This document shows, one piece after another, positions 49,667-60,548 of a stretch of DNA of 64,000 bases. Under the pieces are notes generated by a model. It did no database searches, was not told the DNA's origin, and saw only the letters and a list, made by a program, of their open reading frames with translations. Origin of the DNA: Sphagnum compactum (taxonomy: Eukaryota > Bryophyta > Sphagnopsida > Sphagnales); the NCBI GenBank assembly GCA_965153455.1, contig OZ234493.1, forward strand, positions 13,692,213 through 13,756,212, in the 5' to 3' direction. Position 1 is the first letter of the stretch. Each line of letters opens with the position of its first letter. The position numbers and the translations under genes were made by a program.

Positions 49667-51685
49667 AAATTATGATTTGTGCTAGCACTCACAGTTTGAA
49701 TTGGCTTTCCTTTTTCTTTGCCTGTGATGATGGCAGTAGAGGGAGGTCTTTTTCCAACGGGAAGGGGTGGAGTTGGTCCAGGACTTGTAAAGGGTTTAGT
49801 ATTTGGTGGATTACATGTGCTACTACTAAAGTGTTACTCATCATTAGCTCACCAAAAAGTGGTAGAAAGGGTCAGTAACACTAATAGCAGGGTCTTGAAC
49901 AGCTTGGAGGTCACCATCTTATGGTGGCCCAATTGGTGACTCCTCATCAACTCCTTAGTGGGATGCAATATGTCAGTTTGATTAATATGAGTAACCAAGC
50001 TTTTCCCTCACATGGATCTCTACATCCCTATTTAAGGGTATTTGTCTACATGTCTGGGTTGTCACATGCGACTTGTGCACTGCAAAGTGCATTCTATATT
50101 CCCCATACTTACTGCTATTAGCATATGAGTTTCCCAACTACATTGCAACACAAAAATACCCAGCTAATCATAAACTCTACTGACATCAAATTTGATTTGC
50201 TTCTCTTTAGTTATTTTCTCATTCCACCACACATCCCAATTGCTTCTATTATTTTGTTACTCTTGAAACAGACCCAATTTCTTCTCTTATTCTTTTACTC
50301 AAAAGAAATGGATCCAATTTACTGCTCACTCCTTCGTTTACTTACTCACTGTCGGATCTGATTATTATTTTTAGTTTCTTAATCACAATAGATCTAATCA
50401 TTTGCTTGTTGGCTTCACTTACTCATAGCAGATCTAATTGCCTTATACGTACCAAATGATTGGAGGGGTCCAGACTCCAAACATCTAGACTCTTTTCCCT
50501 CTGCCAACTTAGTCTATTTGTTATAACATATCAATTTTTTTCTAGAAAATTCTTCTTGCAAAGTTTTTTTTTCAGATTTTTTGTAATAAGGGGATTTTTT
50601 AACTGTAGAATATTAAGCATTGTCCAGAATCTCCACACAAATCTAGTTCACTAATGTTAGCACCATACCAGCTATTATAGTCTGGCATAATAATTATTCC
50701 TCAAATGGTGTGCAAGAAAAGAGGGGAAAAAAGAAGAAGGAGAAAACAAGGGGAAAAGCTTCTCCAACTTCCCTTTCCTTTGCAATTAGGACATTGTCAT
50801 AATGAATTTTTTAAATAATCACATTCCAAGGCTCTTAAGGTTTTGGTCTACAAATTAACATGTTTCCGCTTTTCTAAGTCGTTTTTTTAATTTTTATTTT
50901 ATACTATAAATATCATGATATCTTAAAACACCATCCAAGAAGAGGTTTTTCTCTTTGCAATTGTAGTATATCACAAGGAATTATTATGATAATTATAACT
51001 CTTTGACCAAGGAAAAAAACTTTGGATTGATCTAAGGTTATGTAATTTAGTTGCACTTGTGATCATAATATTAATATGTTTAAATGATTAATGTATTGTG
51101 TGGTTAATAATATTTCCATTTCCATTTCCATTTCCACTAGTTTCAATAATTTAGTTTAAAATTGTAATTATAATGAAATATTGTATCAATTTACATATTA
51201 AAGTGTCAAAGATGTGAGAATGCGACATGGTTCAAATATAATAAATATAAAAATGACATTCATGTATAATAATTATGGAAAAAAAAGATGAACTATTTTT
51301 AATATTCTAATAGGTGATAGGTCATATTTGCATGAAGGATAAAAATTATCAAATTAAAAAGACATACAAACCATTTGATTTCATCAATTAATTGTGTTTG
51401 TTCTATAACAATATTTTCATCTTTTATCATTTTTCACAATGTCCATAATAATTTTAAGAAATTCAATAAGTTACAAATATATTTAAATTCATACATACAC
51501 CTTGCAAAACAATGGTCATATGTTGAATTCACTTTATTTTGTAACGGGTTCACACTCAAAACAACATATGATTGAAGAGATATTGAATTTTAAATGATTT
51601 TTGTCACTAAAGTTGAACAAAAACTTAAAAATATGAAAAAAATTAGCTTTTCAAAGTTTGTCACATTAAAAGATCTCGAAACTGT
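49667..51685. other. Non-genic spacer
   Basis: Short plus frames such as 49718-49939 and 50125-50361 show no domain. A three-unit TTTCCA run lies at about 51115-51134. Confidence 0.4.
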
Positions 51686-51689
51686 AAGG

Positions 51690-52165
51690 TTTTGAATTAC
51701 ACACTTGGTATTCTTGGAAAGCTCTCAATGCATAGAGGTGCACACATTGGTTTTGTGACATTTCATTAGAAGAAAAATTGTCATTTGCAACCAATTTTTG
51801 CAACTAAAAATTATCATTTGCAACTATATTGACAATTTATAGTTGCAAACATTGGTTACATTTACAACAATTTTTCTTCTGGTGTTTAGAACCATGTTAC
51901 ACAAGTTATTGAATATTGAGATTTTTTTTCAATGAAAATTGAATTAAATCAAAATGAAAAAAATTAGTAGAATCTAGGTGCATTTTTGGTACTATTGGAA
52001 AAATCTTGAATGAGTAGGATTTAATGGAAATTTTTTCATAATTTTTAGACCTAAAGTGCATGAAATATTGATTATTGAATTTTTTTGTCATTGAAATGTC
52101 AAATAAATTCTAAAAATTAGGTTTTGGTAAAAAAAAATCAATTCAACAATGTGTTCACACTTAGA
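51690..52165 (+). repeat. Dispersed repeat, copy 2 (first copy 16490-16800)
   Basis: Shares ordered words with 16490-16800, ending in GTGTTCACACTT in both. Around 51780-51880 it also holds an inverted pair of CATTTGCAAC and GTTGCAAA words. Non-coding. Confidence 0.5.
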
Positions 52166-52436
52166 GAAAACATGTTTACCATGCAATTCAAATAAGATTT
52201 CCTTTCATATTTGGATCTTCAAAAATTGAATATATACCTTCCATAATAATGTTCATATGTTGAGTTCACCCTATATTTATGTAATGGGTTCACACTTGGA
52301 CCAATCATGCATGCCACACTATTTACCTTGCAAAACAATGTTTATATGTTGAGTTCACACCATGTTGGGCAAATATCACATTTTAAAAATACCTATTGGG
52401 TCTAGTTTTCCAAATAGGTTTTGAAAATTGAACTAG

Positions 52437-52860
52437 TTATTTAGTATTTTTTAAAACAAATGTATTCAAAAAATATTTCACTAGTTTTTGAAAATGTCAA
52501 GTATATAATCAAACAATATCTATCAGATATTCAAATTAGTTTTCATAATCCAAATTAAATTTTTTCAAACCTAATTAAAAGCTTTCAAAAACTTAGGATA
52601 CTTCATCTACGTACCTTTAAACTATTTAGATCAAACGTATTTAGATTCAAAATTTGAAATCTAGGTACATTTAAAGGTACGTAGATCAAGTACCTAAGTT
52701 TTTGAAAGCTTTTAATTAGGTTTGAAAAAAGTTAATTCAGATTATGCAAACTAATTTGAATATCTAATAGATATTGTTTGAATATATATTTGACATTCAC
52801 AAAAATTGGTGAAATATTTTTAAAATGCATTTGATTAGCTAAAAAGCTTATGTATTTAGA
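52437..52860. mobile_element. Foldback MITE-like inverted repeat
   Basis: A left arm (about 52437-52616) pairs with a right arm (about 52667-52860). AAAGCTTTCAAAAACTTAGG is matched by CCTAAGTTTTTGAAAGCTTT, and CTACGTACCTTTAAA by TTTAAAGGTACGTAG. Outside these, GACATT..CAAAAA..GTGAAATATTT in the right arm faces AAATATTTCACTAGTTTTTG in the left. The loop is about 50 bases and contains a small AAATTTGAAATCTA motif. No coding capacity. Superfamily and target duplication could not be fixed. Confidence 0.8.
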
Positions 52861-53475
52861 TTTCAAAAACTTACGATACTTAATCAAACATACCTTTCAA
52901 ACCTTTCATTTTTTAGCCCTATTAACCACCCTACACCTTATACCCTATACCTTATCCAAAACCTTTTCCCTTACCCCAACACCTACTTGATATTTAGATC
53001 TAAGTAAGATTATGATACTCTATGTAGGTAGGATTATGATATCCTACTCAGATTTCAAAATTTGAAATCTAAATTTTACACCAGATATTACAAGACCATA
53101 ACCTTGAAATATTTCATCAAATATGATATCTTTAAACTATTGCCTTGTCCTAGGTCCCTTATTTCGAAAATTTCCACCCTAGGGTTATACTTTACACATA
53201 GTTCTAAATCAATTGAACCCACAAATAATTGTATGTAGTTGACAAAATTAATTTTATTTCCCAAAAGGATCAATTTTCAAAATAATCCTCTTTTTTATTT
53301 TGTTAACAAATTAGTCATATTATTAACCAATCATATATTTACTCCATGTAAAATGAATCCCAACAAAACAAACCCCCCATAATGGCCTTATTTCCAAAAA
53401 TAATCAACCCCTAAATTCTTTTTATTCCCCAAAAGGATTTATTTTCAAAATAATCTCATTTTTTAGAAAACTTTA

Positions 53476-54575
53476 ACCCCAAATTAATCTTATTCCCAAA
53501 AGGATTAACCCTTGAATTAATTTCCACTAGTCAAAATAAATTTTATGAACACAAAATAAATTTCAAGTTGAAAGAAAGAGGGGCTACACATGAGAAAGTA
53601 ATAGATTGGGTGGAAAAGAAAAAGAAACTCAGCAAGAGACCAAGGGAAAAAGGAAAAAAAAAACAAATTAGGTCTCAAGATCTCAAATTAGTAAGAGTTA
53701 GGTGGTTTTGTAAATCATAAGCGAATTTAACATCGAAACTATGTATGTTTATTACATAGCTATGGAAATTTATGTTCTTATTTGCACAAATATTTTCTCA
53801 CCTTTTTATTTTCTATGTATAATTAACATGCCACACCATTCTCCTACCATGGATTTCACACACACAAATTATGTCGAACCTTTCAAAAATAAAATCTCAA
53901 TGCCTTTCATAATTTCATTCCATAAAATTTTGCACTCATACAACTTATTTTCATCAAGTGAAGGTGTTTCCAAAGGTCACAAACACCCACTTATATACTA
54001 ACCAAAAGAAAATTAAACAAGAAATTTCCTAAAGTCTACACATCACATGTTTCCCCATGGCTCCCAATGCGATTTCACATGCATAATAAAATGACAAATT
54101 TTTTTTCACATGAATTATCATATGTGAATTAATGTACACTAATGTGTTAAAGACTTTTCACATGACTTTTCACATAAATTATCATGTGTGAATCAATGCA
54201 CAGTAATGTTTCAAAAACTTTTCACATAAATTATCATGTGTGAATCAATGCACACTATGTGTCAAAGACTTTTCACATGAATTATCATGTGTGAGTCAAT
54301 GCACATTAATGTGTCAAAAACTTTTCACATAATTTTTCAAATGAATTATCATGTGAAAATCAAGCACATTAAATGAAATCACCAAACCATTAAATAATTA
54401 CATAAGTAATAACTTAATTACATCAAGTTACAGCTTCCCTAATGTCCAAAATTTCTTGCAAGCGATGTAAGCCTTATGCTCAAACATTGGTCACTAATTT
54501 TTGACGGGTCACTGATTCATCAATTTTTAATATGGATTATGTCCGTAATGGGCTAGGTACCCAACAATTCCCTAA
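53476..54575 (+). repeat. Segmental or transposon repeat, copy 1 (second copy 60549-61330)
   Basis: Two blocks match the second copy in order. The first is 53476-53715 to 60549-60830, with TTTCCACTAGT, TTTATGAACA, GAGAAAGTAATAGATTGGGT and AACTCAGCAAGAGA. The second is 54475-54575 to 61230-61330, with TGGTCACTAA, TTTTTAATATGGATT and CGTAATGGG. The middle differs: here it holds a tandem array, there a GA run and other sequence. This copy reads T or A where the other keeps C or G at many sites. Confidence 0.7.
54098..54375. repeat. Tandem array, about 55-bp period, five copies
   Basis: Repeats of TTTTCACAT(A/G)AATTATC ATGTGTGAATCAATGCAC and then ACTAATGTGTCAAA. CACATGAATTATCATGTGTG inside each unit is nearly self-complementary. 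It sits between the two matching blocks of the surrounding repeat. Confidence 0.8.
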
Positions 54576-54799
54576 CTAATGATGGTGGTTAGTTCAGTGC
54601 TTTTTTGACTACCTACTAACAACCCACTTGTGGGTTGTTAGTAGGTAAATAATAAAATTAGCCTTTACCTATGTGTAAACCATCTATTTACCTAGTAGTT
54701 ACCTATTTTCCTACTTATCTACCTATATATGAAACCTACTTATTATAGAATTGGTTACCAAGGTGAAACCAAATATTAACCCAGCTGAAGTTCATCCAA

Positions 54800-54865
54800 A
54801 ACTGAGTGATAATGGGCATCCAGTGGATGGTGCGGTGATGGGTGCTGGTTCACTGTGGCCAGTCG
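54800..54865 (+). repeat. Dispersed repeat, third copy (with 11198 and 16118)
   Basis: GGGCATCCAGTGGATGGTGC, then GGTGCTGGTTCACTGTGGCC, matches the patch at 16090-16160 with scattered differences. It ends directly before the first A unit described next. Confidence 0.6.
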
Positions 54866-54879
54866 ATTAGGAGAAATGT

Positions 54880-55260
54880 TAATATAGACACAAGGTAAGT
54901 TCCAAGTTCTTTGTTTTTTTTTTTTTTTTTTTTTTGGGCTGTCAAGCCAATTTGATTGGCCCATTGCTCCCAAAAAAATGAAACTATGGAGGCTCCTCAA
55001 AATAGAAGGTTCTGTTTTTATGTATATAGTTCCTCCCCTTGGGCCCACCTATATAGGTGAAAGGAGAACAACATTTGCCAAAGCATATGGGCTAAAAGTG
55101 AGGTGCTTATATGGAGAACATGTTGAGGAACACATTGTGAACTTGAGGAACATTTCAGGAACCCATTAGGAACTTAGAGGGAACACGGTGGGAACACATT
55201 AGGAAACAGGGAAAACTGAAAAAAAAAAATCTTCCCTCCCCCCCCCCCCCCCCCTAACTT
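54880..55260 (+). repeat. A repeat, unit 1
   Basis: Homologous to 59830-60150 over about 330 bases: GTTCTTT plus a T tract, TTTGATTGGCC, GAAACTATGGAG, CACCTATATAGGTGAAAGGA (with a perfect palindrome CACCTATATAGGTG), GCATATGGG.TAAAAGTGAGG and then phased GGGAACACATT words. It ends at an A run and a C tract (55238-55254). A shorter related unit follows at 55590-55790 with the same palindrome half, GGAACACATTGAGAACTTGG words and C tract. Confidence 0.75.
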
Positions 55261-55589
55261 AAAAGGAATAAAAGCCCTGCACCTTGGCCCTTCCTATTGG
55301 CTGAAAGGAAAAAAAATCCTCCCCCCTCTCCCTCGCCGCCCCTAATAAAACTTGCATGGAAAGTCCAGTTCCAAGTGGACACTGGACAGTCCACTCTCCA
55401 CACCAAATATAGCTTGAAAAAAAAAGCCTCCCCTCCAAACTCCAACCTCCCAACCCTAAACCCAAAACTTAAAAGGAAAAAAACCAAGGCACCCTGAGAG
55501 CATGATTGCACTTCCCATTGGCTGGATGAAATTTCTCTCCTCAAAAGGGTTCGTCACAATTTTTCGCCTGGCCTAATAATACCCATCGC

Positions 55590-55870
55590 ACCGAACACCC
55601 CACATATATAGGTGAGAAGGGGAGGATTTTGGGCAAAACATACGAGTTTGAAATCAGGTGCTATTGGGAACATCCTTGGGGAACACATTGAGAACTTGGG
55701 AACAACTTGGAGAAATGGTAGGAACACATCAGCAACTCATGACAAAAAAAACCTCTCCCCCCTCCCCCCTCCCCCCCAAAACCCAAATTAGAAAGCTGGG
55801 ACCCCTGAGTGGTTGCTGCACCTTCTCATTGGCTGGATGCAATTTCTATTTCCAAAACTGTTAGTCACCA
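55590..55870 (+). repeat. A repeat, unit 2 (partial)
   Basis: Begins with CACATATATAGGTGAGAAGG, keeps the GGAACACATTGAGAAC series and the A-then-C tract (55741-55779), then CATTGGCTGGATG.AATTTCT and GTCACCATTTTTGGCCT, which also follow units 1 and 3. About 300 of the 380 bases of a full unit are represented. Confidence 0.65.
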
Positions 55871-55936
55871 TTTTTGGCCTAGGCTAATGGCAGGGAAATA
55901 AATTTGGGGGACATGGTCACCTCTCCTATTAATTAG

Positions 55937-55973
55937 ACTAGTTTGAACCCCGTGCCTAATGCACAGGTGTGTT
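55937..55973 (-). mobile_element. Helitron-type 3' terminus on the minus strand
   Basis: On the minus strand: ACACACCTGTGC-ATTA-GGCACGGGG, TTCAAA, then CTAG and a T. It matches the 3' end at 48588-48625 with one difference over 36 bases. The body should extend to the right, through the T-rich tandem repeat and around the GC-rich retroelement. No convincing 5' TC end was found to the right, so only the terminus is claimed. Confidence 0.6.
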
Positions 55974-55979
55974 ATTTCA

Positions 55980-56387
55980 ACAATGTTTGGTTCATGTTTT
56001 AGTTTTTTTTTAAAACTTTTATCTTTTTTATTTTTTATTTTTATGGGTTTTCTGTTTTTCTTATTATTTTGTATAATAAAAATAAAGTGTTTCTTTTTCA
56101 CTTTTGTATTTTGTTTATTTGGATGCAAGTTTGAAGTTTGGAGAAAGAAGACACACCTCATTCTTTTTCAAGTAGGGTTTTTCTTCATTATTATAAGTTT
56201 TATTTTTTCTTATTTTCTACTCTTTATTTGGTTTCTTCTTTTTTGTAATTTTTTTTCTTTTAAACTGATTTTACTGTATTTCCCTTTCCTTGTTTCATTT
56301 GTTTCCATTCCTTTTTTATAGTTTTTGTGTTTTTACTTTTTTTTGTTTATGTTTGTTTCATGTTTTAATGTTTTCTATTCTTATTTT
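55980..56387. repeat. T-rich tandem repeat, first copy and start of second
   Basis: GTTTGAAGTTTGG(A)GAAAGAAGAC, CTCATT and TTTTTCAAGTA near 56129-56178 recur at 59482-59528 after subtracting the inserted retroelement, which gives a native spacing of about 405 bases. TATAATAAAAATAA also precedes both. The retroelement therefore landed in the second copy, which continues at 59336-59720. Confidence 0.65.
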
Positions 56388-59321
56388 TGGCGCCCCGATC
56401 TTAGATGTAGGTTGACTAACCGTCACTGGTGGCAGCTGCGAAGCCAGCGTTCAACCGGCGCACTCGCAGGCAATCAGCTACTCCCCAACGCCTCGCTGGA
56501 GCGCGACGGAAAGGCACTGATTGATTTGCTAGATGGTCTGTCCTCGGGGTCGGTTGTGTTTATCAGCGTGACGGATGGCGATCTTACGGATCATGATGCG
56601 CGTCTCGGGGGTGGAGCCGCCGAACGTCTCCCAGGCCATGGCGATCAAACGCAGGCCATTGCGGCAACACTTTTCGTCGTCAGAGTGCTTCTTGGCGGTG
56701 GCGGCCTTGGCAGCGACCAGACTCTTTCCCGCCGCACGATCGATGAAGGTGGGCTGCAGTCGGTGTGTAATCACAGAGTCCAGGCAGGCGTCCTGGCCGA
56801 CGCAGAACATCGGGAGCAGGACGTCAGCGGGAGGATCCTTGCGGTCGGTAATTAGGCCGGTCTTCTCGAGGCGGGACTTGAGACTCGCCTCATTGGCGAT
56901 GATGTTCTGCACGTACGGCATGCGGTCGTGGCGACAAATGGTGTGCGACCCGTGCCTGCAAGTCACAGCGTGGTCGTCGTACGGGTCCATCACGTGCAGA
57001 CGGCACTTTGGGCAGTGGACAGCTGGGCATGTCTTCAAGCCCAGCCGGAACTGGACGACACGCTGGAAGTGGCGCGGTGGCAGGGTGAGGCCGAGATAGG
57101 GCAGCGGCAGGGCGGTGAGGTACCCCGACGCCTAGCCAACGTGCAAAGACTGGAGGCGCCCCTTGTTGCACACGTTGCGGTCGTACTTGGCGACGAGGTT
57201 GCCCGGGTTGACGCAGGCGCTCAAACTCGGCGCTCAGGTTGTCGATCAGGTCCGCGTCGGCATCGTTGTGGCCGAGCAGTTTGTTGACTAGGCCGGCGGT
57301 GCCCAGGCACGAGCTGACGTAGGCGGCATCGGGGTGGTCCTCGACAATGCCAATGGCCAACCCGGCCTTGCCGATCAACAGGTGGGCCTGCTTCCATGCG
57401 AGCAGGTCGTCGATTTGGGCGGAGAATATGGCCTCGATTGCCATCTGCCAATTCTGGTCGGCGGTCTTCAGCTCGTTGCAAATACAGTCGCGACGCACGG
57501 TGCGGAGCAGGTGGTTGATCTTGGACGAATTGGCGCTGCCGCGCAAGATGATCATCTCAGTCTGCGGTCGAGGATCGACTGGATGTTGTCGATCTTGGCC
57601 TTGATGAAGTCCTGCAGGTACAGGTCGCGGCCGATCGGGCAGCCGAGCGTCTTCTGGCCGTCCTCGAATGTCTTGAACTTAATCGACGCCGGGAACAGGC
57701 ACCGCAGGTCGATTGCGTCGGCGTCGCTGGTGATCGATGACTTGTGCAGCTGCAGGTGGAGGCCGTGCTCAAGTCCGTCGTCGACGAACAGCTGGACGGC
57801 TCGACTCGTGTCATTGAGCGTGCCGACGATCTTGCCATCATCGAGGTACCACGCGTTCAGCTGTAGGTCGGGGATGATGTTGCGCACCTTGAGGAGGAAG
57901 GCGTGTGCAGGGTCAGCGAGAACAAGAGGCCGACCAGCGGGTCGCCCTGGTCGACGCCGGATGTTAGCGAGAACACGTGATCCTTGTAATACAGGGGGCC
58001 CGCCTGTGTGTAGACGGTGGCGACGAACCACGCCATGCTCGGCAGCTTGTCGACGACCAAATCAATGGCGGTTTGGCGTAGGCAGCGCCCGTAGGCGTTC
58101 TGCAGGTCCAGGTCGACCTCGGCATGCGTTTCGTGGTCGATGGTGTCACGCAACATGTTGGTAGGGAGCACGATCGCCTCGGCCCCGTCGGCGACACCGG
58201 CGCGAAGCTGGAATGGGTTCAGCAACTCGGCGATTGCGACGCACTCCTTGTCCAGTAGGCACTTGCCGACGATGCGTCGGTCCAGCAGCATCAGGTTCAG
58301 CTGGCGGATGTCGTACTCGGTCGGGTCGGCGCGTAGCGCCTCCTGGGACGCTTCCTTGATGAGTAGGATGGCCCGCCCGACGCTAAAGCACGGGCCGATG
58401 GCCTCCGGCCAGGCACCCTACGCCAGCACGTTGACAAAGCGGCTGTACGCCCGCTAACAAGCGTCCGCCGCGTTGGCTGAGGGAGCAACGGCGTAGTACT
58501 TATAAAACTCGGCACGGTTGCCGTCCATGCCCAACGCGGTTCCCTTCAGGATGCTGTTGACGATGTGCATGATCTGGCCCTTCTTGAAGTTGTGGCCGGC
58601 CGGCAGGTCGGCCAGCGGTTGCATCTCGGGCAGGTCGGCTTGTTGTAGCTTGGACAGCAGCTTGCCGAACGTGCGCTCGCTCGACTTCGCCATGCCGCAC
58701 GACATCAAGGCACGCGCGGCGCAGCCTACCCTGCCACATTGCACCAGCTTCTTTGCGCGCTTGGCATTTTGGATGATCAGTTCGTCGCCCTCGAAGCGGT
58801 ACGACGGGGCGGAGATGCAGGCCAGGCGGACTTTGACCATCGCCGACGCCCATTGGGCGCTTGACCACCAAGCTACAACCATTGGACGCAACGGTGGACG
58901 ATTTGCGTGGCGAACGACGTCGCGAGCTGGGTGCCACCGCGGATGGGCGTGCGCAGGATGGTCTTGGTGAACATGAAGTGCGATAGCCAGCGCTCCAGGT
59001 TGGTCGGCTGGTCGCATAGCTTGTTAAGGATGGTCGTCCAGAGTTGAGTGGCGGCGTTGATCGCGTCCTTGGGTATGTAGTCGGACGTGGGTAGAGTAAC
59101 AGTTAGGATCTATTCTATGCTGGGCAGGTTGAGGTTCTGCGCCAGCCCTTGCGCGCCCTACGAGGAGTTGTTGCCGAGACGACCGGCGTCGACTTGAATG
59201 GGATCGACATCATCTCGGCACTCCTCTAGGAGACGTGTTAGGTTGGTGTTAGATTGCTGCAGGTTCTTGAAGATGCGACGATGATCACGGCAGCGCTCCG
59301 CGTCACCGGTGCATCTTCATC
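56388..59321 (-). mobile_element. GC-rich non-LTR retroelement with 14-bp target duplication
   Basis: The 2,934-bp body is GC-rich (about 60% by eye) inside DNA of about 30%. TCTATTCTTATTTT stands at both borders (56374-56387 and 59322-59335), a clean 14-bp target duplication. The element reads on the minus strand, so 59321 is its 5' end. There is no poly(A) tail; the 3' end is GATCGGGGCGCCA, followed by the A-rich target copy. One protein would be expected, with reverse transcriptase, a Cys/His knuckle and a restriction-like endonuclease. No LTRs and no APE-type endonuclease are seen. The order is that of the CRE/R2/NeSL-type or related early non-LTR groups. Exact clade not determined. Confidence 0.85.
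56529..59017 (-). pseudogene. Reverse transcriptase plus zinc knuckle plus restriction-like endonuclease, frame-broken
   Basis: Minus-strand frames follow each other with frameshifts and some stops. Frame 59017-58454 ends in FKKGQIMHIVNSILKGTALG followed by MDGNRAEFYKYY, an RT N-terminal block. Frame 58291-57857 has the catalytic block VDLDLQNAYGR and SGVDQGDPLVGLLFSLTLH. Frame 58031-57552 has AWYLDDGKIVG with the catalytic Asp pair, HKSSITSD and LGCPIGRDLYLQ. Frame 57555-56890 covers the thumb/linker. Frame 57038-56529 has CPKCRLHVMDPYDDHAVTC and then RHD, a CCHC knuckle, followed by NEASLKSRL, PPADVLLP and LDSVITHRLQP, the PD-(D/E)XK-like endonuclease. All catalytic residues I can name are kept, so inactivation comes from a few frameshifts and appears recent. 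Plus-strand frames here are shadows. Confidence 0.82.
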
Positions 59322-59830
59322 TCTATTCTTATTTTGTCTATCTTCATTTTTTTTCTATTTTCATGCGTTTATTTATTTATTTAGTTTCTATTTTCTTTTC
59401 CAAAAAACTCCTAGTTTTTCTAATATGTTTTATAATAAAAATAATTTTTAAAAAAAATTATTTTTGTTTGATTAGTTGCAGGTTTGAAGTTTGGAAAAAG
59501 AAGACAAACCTCAATTTTTTTTCAAGTATGGTTTTTTTTCTCTTTCTTTTGCTCTCTGTTTTGTTTCTTATTTTTTGTCATCTATTTTTTAATTTTCTTT
59601 TAAGATTATTTTACTGTATTTACCTTTTTTGTTTCATGTTTAAGTGTTTACAAAAAGTTTCTAATTGTTAAAGTGTTTTTCTGTTTTTTTTTTTTTTCTA
59701 GTTTTTTCCCTTTTTAAAATATATATTTGTTCTGTTTGGATGGATGACGGGACCGATGACGGGATGGATGGATGGATGAAAAGCTTCATTTCATCCCGAC
59801 GTCCTTTACTATATGTAATGAGGTGCCTCC
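59322..59830. repeat. Target duplication and remainder of the second T-rich repeat copy
   Basis: Starts with the second TCTATTCTTATTTT, then continues the T-rich repeat, ending in long T tracts near 59680-59700 and a short GGATGGATGG run at 59764-59778. Non-coding. Confidence 0.6.
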
Positions 59831-60240
59831 CAAGTTCTTTACTTTTCTTTTGTTTTGGCGACGTGCTAATTTGATTGGCCTGTCACTCCAAAAAAAGAAA
59901 CTATGGAGACTCCCCAAAATAGAAGGCTGTATTTTGAAGTATACAGTTCCTCCCCTTTGGCCCACCTATATAGGTGAAAGGAGGACACCATTTTCCAAGG
60001 CATATGGGATAAAAGTGAGGTGGTATGGAGAACATGTTGGGGAAAATATTGGGAACCCATTGGGAACTTGAAGGGAACATAGTGCAAACACATTGGGAAG
60101 CCGGGAAAAATGAAAAAAAATCTCTCCCCCCCCCCTCCCCGAAACATGAAAGGAAAAAAAGCAAGGCACCTTGGGTGCATGCTTGGGCCTTCCCATTGGC
60201 TGCATGAAATTTCTCTTCCCAAAAGACTTCGTCACCAGTT
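59830..60240 (+). repeat. A repeat, unit 3
   Basis: Matches unit 1 (54880-55260), including CACCTATATAGGTGAAAGGA at 59965, GCATATGGGATAAAAGTGAG, GGAACCCATTGGGAAC words and an A run followed by a C tract (60112-60135). Downstream, CCCATTGGCTGCATGAAATT and GTCACCAGTTTTGGC also match sequence after units 1 and 2. Confidence 0.75.
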
Positions 60241-60466
60241 TTGGCATGGGCTAACGGCCCTTGCAAAGAATAGCCTACCTATTCAGTGTTGGGGCACATT
60301 TGATTTTTAAAAATAATTGTCCGGCTTTTCAAACATTTCAGATCCAGAGAACTGTTTTGTAAGTGTTTCAGAATTCAGGCATTCCAGATGACAAAAGTTG
60401 GGATGGTAGCGTTGGTGAACGGGTAGAGTCAACATGGCTAAATAGCTCAGCAAATTGTATTCCATT

Positions 60467-60541
60467 ATTTTATTGGCCTTGCCTACCGAGGTCAGGATAT
60501 TGTGTTTAGATTCATTATAGAGTATAGTAACTTAAAGGATT
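60467..60541 (+). repeat. Dispersed repeat, copy 2 (first copy 28376-28456)
   Basis: Near-identical to the segment before the DeSI gene; see the first copy. It abuts the 60549-61330 repeat. Confidence 0.75.
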
Positions 60542-60548
60542 TAAAAGT

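Noticed and set aside
54776-55048. 90-codon minus frame over the A repeat
   Set aside because: Contains a Lys run from a T tract and consists of repeat sequence; no domain.
56325-58970. Several long plus-strand frames (up to 276 codons) in the GC-rich block
   Set aside because: GC-rich DNA has few stops. The minus strand carries recognisable RT, knuckle and endonuclease motifs, so the plus frames are shadows.
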